A stretch of 64,000 nucleotides of DNA, from NCBI RefSeq assembly GCF_910593845.1, contig NZ_CAJVAS010000027.1, positions 23,013 through 87,012 on the forward strand, written 5' to 3'. Within the stretch, counting starts at the first letter, position 1. The number at the start of each line of letters is the position of its first letter. Below the pieces are notes generated by a model. That model saw only the letters and a program-made list of their open reading frames with translations, had not been told where the DNA came from and searched no databases. The DNA comes from Paenibacillus solanacearum. Lineage in GTDB: Bacteria > Bacillota > Bacilli > Paenibacillales > NBRC-103111. This document shows, one piece after another, positions 51,351 through 60,052 of this stretch. The translations under genes were made by a program, and so were the position numbers.

Positions 51351-52547
51351 ATGCCGCTTCATTTATTCGTAGGCAACGATAACGGAAACAGCGAGCATGA
51401 TATCGTAATCGACGGGAAACTGATCCGCCAGCCTAACGTCAACTGCATGGTGGACAAGCTGCCTTGGAGCGACGAGCAAGCTCCGGAGAGCTTCATCAAG
51501 CATTTACAGAACCAGCTGATCGTTACGATCGATTCTCCTGCCGTACGTCCCGGTATGTATTACATCGGCAAGTTCGCGCTCGACAGCGGCGAGCTGGTGG
51601 ACGCCATCCAGGTCGGGATCGACCAGAAATGCGATGTCGATTTGCCGGTGGTCAATACGCTGGCGCAAATTGCTGCGGCAGGGGTGCAGAAATCATACGA
51701 AGATGACAAGCGGATTCCCGAGCAGCTCGAAGTGGAGATCGACATGGCAACGGCCCTTCCGGTGACGCAGCATTCTGACGAGTCGTCATTGAAATTTGAA
51801 CAAAAGTTTATGGAAGGGCTCCATCATGTCACGGTTCACTTGGGCAAGCAGCGGGTGTCGGTTCGCATGACGTTTCGCTTCGCAAAGGCGATTCCGGAAG
51901 CGACGCCGGTTGCGTTCGCGCTGCAAAAGGACGCGGAGGGCCGCTGGCGGGAAGGGGATATCTTCGCCGAATTTGTCGCCGCCTACGGGCTGCCCGCGCA
52001 GTTTAACGGCAGCTACTTCAAGGACAAGCGGATCTTGCATACGGACATCGGCGACGGGTCGACGGAATATCCGATCACGGAGGGCAACAAGTTTTTGCGC
52101 CAGTTCGTGCACGGCAGCCATCACGGGGCCGGGCATGCGATCGAGGAGGCGCTGGACGCGTTCAACAAGCTGATTTATTTGCCCGACAGCCCCCGCCAGT
52201 TTTTCAGCGACGTCATCAAAAATCCGCAGCATAAATACCACGCCAAGGCGCTGCGTACGCTCGCCCGGCCGCTTGAGGGGCAAGCCCGTCATATTGCGCA
52301 CAATATTCGCAAGCAGCTGACCAAGGCGCGCAATGAAATCGATGTGATCTGTGTATACGGCGGGGGCAGCATCCTGATGCGGTCCATCTTGTATCCGATG
52401 CTCAAAGAATTATGCGACGAACGCGAAATCAGGCTGCTCTACATACCATCGCAGTATGCGGTCACGATGAACGCCGAGGGGCTCGATCATTTTGTGCGCG
52501 GCAAAATATACGAAACGCTAAAAACGAAAGCGCAGCAGACCGGGTAA
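51351..52547 (+). CDS. parM: ParM/StbA-family actin-like ATPase
   Basis: 398 residues, strong GAGGAGG site. The actin-fold motifs of the ParM/StbA/Alp group are present: phosphate-1-like VGNDNGNSEHD near the N-terminus, phosphate-2 ILHTDIGDGSTEYPI (about 226-240) and adenosine CVYGGGSILMRSILYP (about 336-351). Such proteins polymerise on ATP and push plasmid copies apart with a DNA-binding adaptor and a centromere. On a chromosome it suggests an integrated plasmid module or a recruited cytomotive filament. A small ParR-like gene follows. Confidence 0.85.
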   Translation: MPLHLFVGNDNGNSEHDIVIDGKLIRQPNVNCMVDKLPWSDEQAPESFIKHLQNQLIVTIDSPAVRPGMYYIGKFALDSGELVDAIQVGIDQKCDVDLPVVNTLAQIAAAGVQKSYEDDKRIPEQLEVEIDMATALPVTQHSDESSLKFEQKFMEGLHHVTVHLGKQRVSVRMTFRFAKAIPEATPVAFALQKDAEGRWREGDIFAEFVAAYGLPAQFNGSYFKDKRILHTDIGDGSTEYPITEGNKFLRQFVHGSHHGAGHAIEEALDAFNKLIYLPDSPRQFFSDVIKNPQHKYHAKALRTLARPLEGQARHIAHNIRKQLTKARNEIDVICVYGGGSILMRSILYPMLKELCDEREIRLLYIPSQYAVTMNAEGLDHFVRGKIYETLKTKAQQTG

Positions 52548-52568
52548 CCGCGGGTGCAGGTGACATTC

Positions 52569-52868
52569 GTGAAAAAGCGCAAACAACCCGGCGAAAACAT
52601 CAGCCTGAAAACGAAAAAATCGGAATCCCCCGCAGTGATGGAGTGGATCAACAGCCAGACGAACTTGATGGATTCGATCCGCTACTTGATCGAGAACGAG
52701 GTGCGCGCCCATGGCGTGCGCAATTTGCAGCGGTACGTTCCGGCGGACCGGACGGCCGTTTCGCCGGCGGAATTCGCCTATGGAGAAGCCGCGGCGGCCC
52801 ATGTGAGGGAGGCGGCGAGGACGCCGGATGACGAGATTGACGATGACGATATCAAGACGTGGATGTAG
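52569..52868 (+). CDS. Small ParR-like adaptor candidate
   Basis: 99 residues from GTG 52569 (AGGTGA spaced 5 nt), 21 bp after ParM. The N-terminal basic stretch and ISLKTKKSESPAVMEWINSQTNLMDSIRYLIENEV read like a beta-strand plus two helices of a ribbon-helix-helix, as in ParR/AlfB adaptors, and the C-terminus is acidic (DDEIDDDDIKTW). ParR proteins bind the centromere with the RHH and cap ParM with the tail. The assignment is by position and pattern; no conserved family name could be confirmed. Confidence 0.6.
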   Translation: MKKRKQPGENISLKTKKSESPAVMEWINSQTNLMDSIRYLIENEVRAHGVRNLQRYVPADRTAVSPAEFAYGEAAAAHVREAARTPDDEIDDDDIKTWM

Positions 52869-52910
52869 CTGCCGGGCAAAGGTCGGGAAAACGCCGGCAG
52901 CGGCGTAAGG

Positions 52911-52933
52911 AAGCGGGGAAACCCGCTTTTTTT
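52911..52933 (+). terminator. Intrinsic terminator of the ParM cassette
   Basis: AAGCGGG (52911-52917) / CCCGCTT (52922-52928) with a tight loop and run of T. Confidence 0.85.
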
Positions 52934-53015
52934 GTTTCATTTTTCCTTCTTCTGTTCTATTATTAAGGTAAGAGATGTGGGTCAAAAGTCACAATGAGAG
53001 GAATGGTCATTTGAA

Positions 53016-54476
53016 ATGAGATACCGCGGTCTGGTAGGGCCCCTTGCTGCAATGATCATACCGTATCTTTTGTTCATGTACGTCAAAAGCAGCCCAAATC
53101 TCGACGTGCTGCTCAACGTGCCGACGGGGCATTTTTACGTCGTCAGCTCGGTAGCCATTCTAGCGGCCGTCATCGCGGTTGCCGTCGGCATTGCGGGCAC
53201 CCGGCTAAGGAACATTAAGGTATTGTTCCTTTCGTTATCCTTTCTGTCCTTGGCGTCCGCGTTTGCGGTTCATGGCTTGTCGACGCCCAATTTCTTGCTG
53301 CATGCCACGCATTTGCCGGGCGTTACCGCGCCGCTTAGCGTTATTCTGGCGACGTTCTGGCTCGGCCTGTCCTCTCTGCCTACCGACCATCCGGCCGTCG
53401 CTGCCATATCGAAATACGAGAAGCTGCTCTTGCCTGTGTGGGCGGGCCTCGCGCTTGTATTGGGAACTACGGCTATGTTTTATCCCGGCCTTGTCAGCTT
53501 CGTCGCGCTGAGCTCCCGCCAGCTGAGCCTGGTTGTTTGCGCGGCAGTCACGCTGGTCAACGTCTTTGTTATATTCCGCTATTACCGTTCGTATTTGTAC
53601 TCCCGCTTTCCTCTGCAGCTGTCGATTGTCTACAGCGCAGGCTGGCTGATCGTCTCGCAATGGATCATGACGCTCGGGGAGATGTGGCGCATCAGCTGGT
53701 GGATGTACCACTTTTTATTGCTCGCTTCCGTGATCGGCATGCTCGTCGGGCTGATCCGGCAATATGCGGAGAGCGCTTCGCTGGTCGGAGCTGTCCGTGC
53801 GCTATATACGACCGATCCCGTAGAGCGGATCACGAGCTGCCTGTCGCCAAGCATCAAAGCGCTGATGGTCGCGACGGAGAAGAAGGATTTATACACGGCG
53901 GGCCATAACTTTCGAGTTACTTTGTATGCGCTTCAATTAGCGGAAGAGCTGCGGCTCGGTCCCGACCAGCTCCGCGCGGTGGCGCAGGGAACGATTATCC
54001 ATGATGTCGGGAAAATTAACATTCCTGACGACATTCTCAATAAACCCGGAAGACTGACTCCGGAGGAGCGAACCGTCATTGAACAGCATCCCGTGAAAGG
54101 GTATGAGATGGCCCGCAGCCTTGGCTTCATGAAAGAAGAGCTGGGCATCATCCGCTGGCACCATGAACGATGGGACGGCGGCGGATACCCGGACCGGCTG
54201 CGCGGCGCACAGATCCCGCTCATGGCCCGCATCGTCGCCGTCGCCGACGTATATGATGCGCTCACGTCCAACCGCTCCTATCGCAGGGCGATGACGCATG
54301 CCGAAGCGATCGCGTTTCTGATCGACAACAAGGGGAGTCACTTTGACCCCGTGGTTGTAGAGGCGTGGGTGCAGCTGTGCGGCCGGAACCCGTCGCTTTA
54401 TCCGTATCCGTCGCATTTGACAAGCGAACAGACGACGCAGTTCGTTTTGGCCCCTGTAGCGAAGGCGGGCGGGTGA
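53016..54476 (+). CDS. Membrane HD-GYP domain phosphodiesterase
   Basis: 486 residues. Seven hydrophobic segments (about 5-245) form a MASE-like sensor unit, followed by an HD-GYP domain (about 275-460): HD pair in IIHDVGK and the GYP motif HHERWDGGGYPDRLRG, with AVADVYDALTSNRSYRRAM. These enzymes degrade c-di-GMP or related cyclic dinucleotides. All visible metal and GYP residues are present. No GGDEF gene nearby. Confidence 0.92.
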   Translation: MRYRGLVGPLAAMIIPYLLFMYVKSSPNLDVLLNVPTGHFYVVSSVAILAAVIAVAVGIAGTRLRNIKVLFLSLSFLSLASAFAVHGLSTPNFLLHATHLPGVTAPLSVILATFWLGLSSLPTDHPAVAAISKYEKLLLPVWAGLALVLGTTAMFYPGLVSFVALSSRQLSLVVCAAVTLVNVFVIFRYYRSYLYSRFPLQLSIVYSAGWLIVSQWIMTLGEMWRISWWMYHFLLLASVIGMLVGLIRQYAESASLVGAVRALYTTDPVERITSCLSPSIKALMVATEKKDLYTAGHNFRVTLYALQLAEELRLGPDQLRAVAQGTIIHDVGKINIPDDILNKPGRLTPEERTVIEQHPVKGYEMARSLGFMKEELGIIRWHHERWDGGGYPDRLRGAQIPLMARIVAVADVYDALTSNRSYRRAMTHAEAIAFLIDNKGSHFDPVVVEAWVQLCGRNPSLYPYPSHLTSEQTTQFVLAPVAKAGG

Positions 54477-54540
54477 GTTTGTCTCGCGGGAAACGATGCC
54501 TTTTCGATACATAGGGCGCTGTTGGCTATAGTTATGAAGG

Positions 54541-54567
54541 AACTCCAATCAGGAGTTTTTCTTTTTT
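54541..54567 (+). terminator. Intrinsic terminator after HD-GYP
   Basis: AACTCC (54541-54546) / GGAGTT (54552-54557) then TTTCTTTTTT. Confidence 0.85.
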
Positions 54568-54691
54568 ACAGGGAGTCGAGCGGGGCTTCCAAAATAAGGA
54601 TTGACAAAACGGGGAAGCAAACTTACGATAGGTATAAAGATGAAAATATGTTAGTAATATAATAAAAGTAAGTAAAATGGAGGTTGTGGCC

Positions 54692-55225
54692 ATGTCCTAC
54701 ACGAAATGGGCGGTAGATCCGACACACAGCAGCATCGATTTTACGATTCGGCATATGATGATTGCGAAAGTGAAAGGCACATTCCATGCGTTCGAAGCGC
54801 AGATCGAAGCCGACCCCGCCGACTTGACGACGGCGAGCATCGATTTCAGCGTCGATATCGCGAGTATCGACACGCGCAATCAGGATCGTGACGCGCATCT
54901 GCGCAGCGGCGATTTCTTCGACGCGGAGAAGTATCCGAAGATGACCTTCCGGTCAGCGAGCATCGTCAATACCGGGGACGGGACGTATGACGTATCCGGC
55001 GAATTTACGCTGCATGGCGTGACCCGGACGGAAACGTTCGCGGTGACGTACGAGGGATCGGGGACGGACCCGTGGGGCAACGAGAAGGCTGGCTTTAGCG
55101 CGCAAGGGGTCATTAAACGGAGCGACTACGGGCTGACCTACAACGCGGCGCTGGAAACGGGCGGCGTGCTGATCGGAGACGAAGTGAAGGTATCGGTTGA
55201 GATTGAAGCGGCGAAGCAAGCTTAA
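54692..55225 (+). CDS. YceI family protein
   Basis: 177 residues from ATG 54692 (GGAGG spaced 8 nt). Eight-stranded lipocalin-like fold with the YceI signatures WAVDPTHSSIDFTIRHMMIAKVKGTF, DFFDAEKYPKMTFRS and FTLHGVTRTET. No signal peptide, so cytoplasmic, like the Deinococcus TT1927b type that binds isoprenoid lipids. Monocistronic with a terminator. Confidence 0.94.
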   Translation: MSYTKWAVDPTHSSIDFTIRHMMIAKVKGTFHAFEAQIEADPADLTTASIDFSVDIASIDTRNQDRDAHLRSGDFFDAEKYPKMTFRSASIVNTGDGTYDVSGEFTLHGVTRTETFAVTYEGSGTDPWGNEKAGFSAQGVIKRSDYGLTYNAALETGGVLIGDEVKVSVEIEAAKQA

Positions 55226-55236
55226 TGCGGTATGAG

Positions 55237-55262
55237 CCGGCACCGTGAGGTGCCGGTTTTTA
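55237..55262 (+). terminator. Intrinsic terminator after YceI
   Basis: CCGGCACC (55237-55244) / GGTGCCGG (55249-55256) with GTGA loop, followed by TTTTT. Confidence 0.92.
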
Positions 55263-55386
55263 TTCCGTCCTGGCGATCGCACAGCGGCCTGCTTGACGGT
55301 TTCACAGCGGCCGGACAGCAGGGACGGAGGGCGAACACACGGCGCCGATCACAGATACGATGGCTGATGACAAGTGAAAGTGGATC

Positions 55387-55423
55387 TTGACGCAGTCAAA
55401 TATTGCCACTACAATGGGTAGTG
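55387..55423 (+). promoter_or_regulatory. BlaI-type promoter-operator 1
   Basis: TTGACG (55387-55392), 17-bp spacer, TACAAT (55410-55415). The palindrome CACTAC-AATGG-GTAGTG (55407-55423) covers the -10. Similar in shape to BlaI/MecI operators (TACTACA...TGTAGTA). The same arms recur at 56724. Confidence 0.8.
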
Positions 55424-55438
55424 TGAGAGGTGTGCAGG

Positions 55439-55852
55439 ATGAAAATTCGCAGGTTTAACGTATATGAAAGAGGCTTGAACCGCTTTTTCGGTCCGCTGGA
55501 AGCGAGGATTATGAACGTGCTGTGGACCAGCTCCGAAATCGCCATCAAGGATGTGCAGGCGCGGCTGGAGCGCGATCAGGCGATTAATTTCAACACGGTC
55601 ATGACGGTGATGAACCGGCTGGTCGAGAAAGGCGTTTTGACGAAGCGGTCCGTCGGACGAACGTCGTTATACCGGCCGTTGTTGTCGAAGGAACATTTTA
55701 TGGAGAATCAATCGAAGGAATTGACGCATGAGCTGATCGAGGAATTCGGGCCGCTCGTCGTAAACCATATGATCGAAGCGTTGGAAGAAGCTGATCAGGA
55801 ATTGCTTGAGCAGCTGGAGCAAAAAATCAAGTCGCTGAAAAAGGACAGGTAA
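55439..55852 (+). CDS. BlaI/MecI/CopY family transcriptional repressor
   Basis: 137 residues from ATG 55439 (GAGAGG spaced 8 nt). Winged helix with GPLEARIMNVLWTSSEIAIKDVQARLERDQAINFNTVMTVMNRLVEKGVLTKRSVGR, then the dimerisation tail about 85-137. BlaI proteins are released from DNA by cleavage triggered by a partner M56 protease, which is encoded 4 bp downstream. The N-terminal ten residues (IRRFNVYERG) extend beyond the usual start. Operators at 55407 and 56724 suggest autoregulation plus control of the cytochrome c gene. Confidence 0.9.
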   Translation: MKIRRFNVYERGLNRFFGPLEARIMNVLWTSSEIAIKDVQARLERDQAINFNTVMTVMNRLVEKGVLTKRSVGRTSLYRPLLSKEHFMENQSKELTHELIEEFGPLVVNHMIEALEEADQELLEQLEQKIKSLKKDR

Positions 55853-55856
55853 CCTT

Positions 55857-56708
55857 ATGTGGAATAACCGGTCGAAGATGATGTTCGCTTCATCCATAAT
55901 GGTTGCGGCAGTTATTCTGACACAAATGGGCATGTATGCCATGCATATGCTTTTCGGCTGGAAGCTCCGATTCAACCTGCTGCAAATGTGTAACAATTGG
56001 ATGCGCTCTCAGGGCGTCTTCTCCGTCGGTTACGTGCTGGATGCGCTGGTTGTCTGTACCTTTGTGATGGCCTGTGCGCTTATCGTCAGGCAGGCGATAC
56101 TGGAGCGGCGGGCGCGAAGGAAGCTGCTTGCGGCCCGGCATCCGGAGTACAGCGGCCAACTGAATGATACATACGGGGACGGCGGCAGGGCGCTGATCGT
56201 GGTTCGCTGCGAGCGTCCGGTTGCGTTCACAATGGGCTTCGTGCGAAGAGACGTCTTCCTGACGACGGGTCTGCTCGAGCTGCTGGATGCGAAAGAAATC
56301 GAGGCGGTCATTCATCATGAACGGTTTCACGGCCGCCACGCCGATCCGCTCAAGACGTTTCTTTTGTCGCTATTCGCCACGATGTTCTGGTACATTCCGC
56401 TGATGAAGTGGTTTCACCAGCAATACAAAATTGCGCGGGAACTGCTTGCGGATCAATATGCAATAGACAGGATGGGGACTTCGGCGGATATCGGCAGCGC
56501 GCTGCTCAAGCTGATGAAGAAAGGACTGCCGGCTGGGCCGATGTCGCTGGCCCACGTCTCGTTCGCGGACACGTCGGTGAATTACCGCATCCGGCAAATT
56601 CTCGATCCCGAAGAGAAAGCGCCGCTGAAACTGCCGTTGACGCTTACAATGATTTCTGTTCATATCATGCTCAGCCTGACCATTTTATTTTTATGGGCGC
56701 TGCGCTGA
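55857..56708 (+). CDS. M56 family (BlaR1-like) membrane metallopeptidase without sensor domain
   Basis: 283 residues with several membrane helices. The catalytic HHERFHGRHADPL is the HExxH zinc motif of M56 proteases, with the Glu/helix region ARELLADQYAIDRMG downstream. The protein ends after the C-terminal helix (TMISVHIMLSLTILFLWAL) and has no penicillin-binding sensor domain, so it cannot sense beta-lactams like BlaR1. Its signal is unknown. It probably cleaves BlaI. Confidence 0.9.
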   Translation: MWNNRSKMMFASSIMVAAVILTQMGMYAMHMLFGWKLRFNLLQMCNNWMRSQGVFSVGYVLDALVVCTFVMACALIVRQAILERRARRKLLAARHPEYSGQLNDTYGDGGRALIVVRCERPVAFTMGFVRRDVFLTTGLLELLDAKEIEAVIHHERFHGRHADPLKTFLLSLFATMFWYIPLMKWFHQQYKIARELLADQYAIDRMGTSADIGSALLKLMKKGLPAGPMSLAHVSFADTSVNYRIRQILDPEEKAPLKLPLTLTMISVHIMLSLTILFLWALR

Positions 56709-56723
56709 TTTTTTTTAAACATC

Positions 56724-56742
56724 ACACTACGTATTGTAGTGT
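56724..56742. promoter_or_regulatory. BlaI-type operator 2, upstream of cytochrome c
   Basis: ACACTAC-GTATT-GTAGTGT: 7-bp perfect arms with the same CACTAC/GTAGTG half-sites and 5-nt spacer as the blaI operator. It lies between the M56 gene and the cytochrome c gene. Confidence 0.75.
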
Positions 56743-56888
56743 TAATTCCGGAACCGGGCAGCCGCGGCTTCAGGGTTGTATGCCTATCCGCTTGAAGACG
56801 AAGAGGTGGTGATGCGGGTTTGTCGTTCAGTTAAACCGGGCTGCGAGAGGTTCGGCATTGTTGATCATGATCGAGGGGTGTATAGGAA

Positions 56889-57350
56889 ATGGGCATGAAG
56901 TGGAACTATGTACTGATCGCGGCGGTTGCCGCATCGATGTTGACGATGGCCGCTTGTGCGGCGAAGCCAGAGAGTGACGCGGGCCAGCAGCAGTCGTCTG
57001 GTAGCGCAGGCGGGGCAGCGCAAGGAGGCGCGGCCCAAGGCGGGAGTGCGGCCGGTAGCGGCGGACAGGGAAGCGCGGCTGGATCTGCAACGCCAGCGCC
57101 TGATGCGGCGAAGGCGACGCCTGTCAATGCGGAGGTCATCGTGAAGCAGAGCTGTATTGCCTGTCACGGAGATACGCTGGACGGCAAGGGCAGCCCGAAG
57201 AAGGATTTGACGAAGATCGGCTCGAAGCTTACGAAGGAGCAGATCGCTAATCAAATCAACAACGGCGGCAATGGCATGCCCGGATTGAAGGACAAGCTGA
57301 AGCCGGAAGAAGTGAACGCGGTAGCCGAATGGCTGGCCGCGAAAAAGTAG
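56889..57350 (+). CDS. Lipoprotein cytochrome c (c551/CccB-like)
   Basis: 153 residues. Lipoprotein signal TMAAC (Cys about 23), a Gly/Ser/Gln-rich flexible linker (about 30-70, GGAAQGGAAQGGSAAG), then a small class I cytochrome c domain: heme motif CIACH and axial Met in GNGMPGLKDKL. It would be tethered to the outer face of the membrane and shuttle electrons to a terminal oxidase. It is the probable third target of the BlaI/M56 pair given the operator upstream. Confidence 0.92.
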   Translation: MGMKWNYVLIAAVAASMLTMAACAAKPESDAGQQQSSGSAGGAAQGGAAQGGSAAGSGGQGSAAGSATPAPDAAKATPVNAEVIVKQSCIACHGDTLDGKGSPKKDLTKIGSKLTKEQIANQINNGGNGMPGLKDKLKPEEVNAVAEWLAAKK

Positions 57351-57376
57351 TAAATCGCATGATGTCGGCAAGCGAG

Positions 57377-57401
57377 CCCGGGGGGCGTCCCCGGGTTATT
57401 T
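57377..57401 (+). terminator. Intrinsic terminator after cytochrome c
   Basis: CCCGGGG (57377-57383) / CCCCGGG (57389-57395), then TTATTTT. Confidence 0.88.
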
Positions 57402-57509
57402 TGCATGCATGCGGATTTTTCCAACAGGTGAACATAAAATCATATTGACAGGGAACAGGGATGGAAGTACTATCTTAGCAATGGATAATTCCTATACGAA
57501 AAGTAGGCA

Positions 57510-58883
57510 ATGAAGGGGTTGAGTACTTTGAAGAACAATTTATTGACAGCCTTTCAGACGAACTGGGTCAGTCTTCTCGTATCCGTTGTCGTCATCGGCA
57601 TTCTTTACTTCCTGGCAAGAAAGCGCGTCAATTTCGGCTATAGAGTGTTGATTGCATTGGGGCTCGGGCTAGTGGCCGGCATTTTCTTCAACAAGTTCAA
57701 GTTTGACGCGACGAGCGTCAGCACGATCGGTACGATTTATGTCAATCTGGTCAAAATGCTGGTTATCCCGCTTGTGGTCGTGCTCGTGATCAACAGTATT
57801 TCTTCGATTTCCAGTCTGGGGCATTTGCGCAAGATCGGGGTCAAGACGATTTCCCTGTTCTTGATTACGACGGGGATCGCGGCGCTGATCGGTTTGCTGG
57901 TCGCCCTTGCGTTCGATCCGGGCTCCGGTATTCAGCAGGAAGTTCCGAAGACGTTCAAGCCGCGGGATATTCCGACATTCTCGCAAGTCATCATCGACCT
58001 GCTTCCAAGCAATCCGGTCGGCGATATGGCGAATGCCAAAGTCGTGCCTGTCTTGATCTTCTCGATCTTCGTCGGCATTGCGATGGTGCAGGTCGGCTCG
58101 AAGAAGCCGGAAATCATCGCTCCGGTGAAGCAATTTATCGAGTCGTTCGCGCAGGTGATGCACCAGGTCGCCAAATACATCATTCGGCTAACCCCTTACG
58201 GCGTCTATGCGCTGATCGGAGCCATGGCTGCGAAGTACGGCTTGGAGACGCTGCTGCCGCTCATGAAAGTCGTTGTCGCTACGTACGTGGCGCTCCTATT
58301 GCACTTTGTGATTACGTTCGGCGGCATGGTAACGTTCATCGCGAAGGTGAACCCGTTCAAATTTTTCCGCAAGGCGTATCCTACGATTGCCGTCGCCTTT
58401 ACGACGAGAAGCAGCTACGTGACGCTGCCGGTCAATCTGGAAGTCATTACGAAGCGGCTGCGCGTATCCCCGAGAATTGCCAGCTTCGTGGCGCCGCTCG
58501 GTTCGACGATGAACATGAACGGCTGCGGCGGCGTGTGGCCGGCGATCGTCGCGATCTTCGTCGCTCGCGTGTACAATGTGCCGCTCGGCATTTCCGAATA
58601 TATTCTGATCATTCTCGTCAGCATGATTTCCTCCATCGGCGTGGCCGGTGTGCCGGGGCCGGCATCGATCTCGACGACGGTTGTGCTGACGGCGCTCGGT
58701 CTGCCGCTCGAAGGGCTGGGGCTCGTGCTTGCCATCGATGCGATCGTCGATATGGGCCGTACGGCGGTCAACGCGACCGGTACCACCGTCTGCTCGCTGA
58801 TCGTAGCCAACTCGGAGGGAGAATTCGACCGCGATGCGTTCAATCGCGACGAAGAAGACCAAATGGAGCTTAACATGGCGTAA
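57510..58883 (+). CDS. Dicarboxylate/amino acid:cation symporter (DAACS)
   Basis: 457 residues from ATG 57510; TTG 57528, with AAGGGG upstream, is an alternative. The DAACS/GltP fold includes NLVKMLVIPLVVVLVINSISSIS, FTTRSSYVTLPVNLE (HP1-like Ser-rich hairpin), GSTMNMNGCGGVWPAI (TM7 NMDGT-like) and VAGVPGPASISTTVV (HP2) with DMGRTAVNATGTTV (TM8). It imports an amino acid or dicarboxylate with H+ or Na+. NMNGCGG departs from NMDGT, so the substrate could be cystine or an unusual acid. Confidence 0.9.
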   Translation: MKGLSTLKNNLLTAFQTNWVSLLVSVVVIGILYFLARKRVNFGYRVLIALGLGLVAGIFFNKFKFDATSVSTIGTIYVNLVKMLVIPLVVVLVINSISSISSLGHLRKIGVKTISLFLITTGIAALIGLLVALAFDPGSGIQQEVPKTFKPRDIPTFSQVIIDLLPSNPVGDMANAKVVPVLIFSIFVGIAMVQVGSKKPEIIAPVKQFIESFAQVMHQVAKYIIRLTPYGVYALIGAMAAKYGLETLLPLMKVVVATYVALLLHFVITFGGMVTFIAKVNPFKFFRKAYPTIAVAFTTRSSYVTLPVNLEVITKRLRVSPRIASFVAPLGSTMNMNGCGGVWPAIVAIFVARVYNVPLGISEYILIILVSMISSIGVAGVPGPASISTTVVLTALGLPLEGLGLVLAIDAIVDMGRTAVNATGTTVCSLIVANSEGEFDRDAFNRDEEDQMELNMA

Positions 58884-58905
58884 GCCAAGCGACATCATCT
58901 GCATA

Positions 58906-58947
58906 GCAAAGAAAGAGACAGCCGAAGCCGGCTGTCTCTTTCTTTGC
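58906..58947. terminator. Bidirectional intrinsic terminator
   Basis: Eighteen-bp perfect stem from 58906-58923 (ends GAGACAGCC) to 58930-58947 (GGCTGTCTC...), loop GAAGCC, with a T-rich side for each strand. Separates convergent genes. Confidence 0.92.
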
Positions 58948-59063
58948 TTATGGTATCGAGTTTGGCGAATGCCACGTGCCTCTGACGGCTGCAGGCCCGG
59001 CTGCGCAGAGGCGCTGCCAGGCAGGAATGCCAAGGCGCACCTGGGCGCTGTGCCGCGGTTCGG

Positions 59064-59534
59064 CTACAGCCGGGCGAAGCCTTCCTCTTTCAAGTACGCT
59101 TCCGCTTCTTCGTACGTATCGAACGCCATCTCGAGGCTGAGACCGGCATACACGTACCACAGCTCGTCTTCGTTCACCAGCAGCAGGGTCTGATTGTCGG
59201 GCCCGGTCCACCGTTCTTCCTCAGCGTCGCCGACAATGGCCAGCTCTTCCGTCGATTTCGGCGCCAAAGAGCGGATCGAAGCTTCGATGAGCGTACGCAG
59301 CGCGTCGGCCGAGAAGTCGCGAATATTGACAAAGCCTTTGTCGTCGGTCTCGTATCCGTGCAGCTTGCCGGCGAAGACGAAGCCGTTGCCGTTCGGGTGC
59401 AGGTGGTAGACGACCGATTTTTTGTCGTACGCGCTTTGTTCGTAATGAAAATTGACCCGCCCAAGCGATACGTCCTTCCGCTCAAGCTCGGGAAACTTGC
59501 TGATGACAGCAAGCTTTTGTTCAAAAGTAAGCAT
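59064..59534 (-). CDS. Conserved hypothetical protein
   Basis: 156 residues, soluble, family not recognised. Notable segments are LERKDVSLGRVNFHYEQSAYDKKSVVYHLHPNGNGFVFAGKL and ELWYVYAGLSLEMAFDTYEEAEAYLKEEGF, suggesting an alpha/beta fold with a C-terminal helix. ATG 59534 follows GGAGGA. Stands alone. Confidence 0.7.
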   Translation of the reverse strand: MLTFEQKLAVISKFPELERKDVSLGRVNFHYEQSAYDKKSVVYHLHPNGNGFVFAGKLHGYETDDKGFVNIRDFSADALRTLIEASIRSLAPKSTEELAIVGDAEEERWTGPDNQTLLLVNEDELWYVYAGLSLEMAFDTYEEAEAYLKEEGFARL

Positions 59535-59765
59535 GAATTGCCATTCCTCCGCAGTTCGTCATTCGTCTATTCACAGGTTTCCCCAATGAAAGCCTATGTA
59601 CCCATCCTACACGATCGGGAACTAGGAGTAAAACAAGCGTTTGGCGGAACGCCGACTCGATGCCTCGGCCTAGGCGTAAGGCAAGGGATACGTAGGTATG
59701 CATCGTCGGGGCAAACAATAGGCGGCGGACAGGAACAAGCTGCTGCCGAACGGCATAGGGGAAGC

Positions 59766-59805
59766 GGACAGTGGATAGTTGCAATGGACAGTGGATGATT
59801 GCACG
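59766..59805 (+). repeat. 20-bp tandem duplication
   Basis: GGACAGTGGATAGTTGCAAT (59766-59785) is followed by GGACAGTGGATGATTGCACG (59786-59805), 16 of 20 identical. The 59535-59950 interval otherwise holds no gene; it includes an AT-rich stretch with two CGAAC/GTTCG motifs. Confidence 0.55.
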
Positions 59806-59951
59806 GGGAGTCGGGAATATGGTGTGTTATCCGGCAGCGATCCGGACGGGGCGTCGGTGGTTAATGTTCGTGTTTTGATCATATACGTTTATAATGGAAT
59901 CGCTATTATGCCAATAAACATATTTATTCACGAACATTTATTATAAATTCG

Positions 59952-59980
59952 TTGACATCATCTTCGAAAACGTTTATGAT
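59952..59980 (+). promoter_or_regulatory. Promoter of the riboswitch transcript
   Basis: TTGACA (59952-59957), 17-bp spacer, TATGAT (59975-59980). Predicted start near 59987, giving a leader of about 220 nt. Confidence 0.85.
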
Positions 59981-60052
59981 TTCTTTGGTTGCCAAACCCC
60001 CTTCACGGTTAAGCGAAGGGCTTGATGTTTACAATAAAATCGATTGCAAGCT

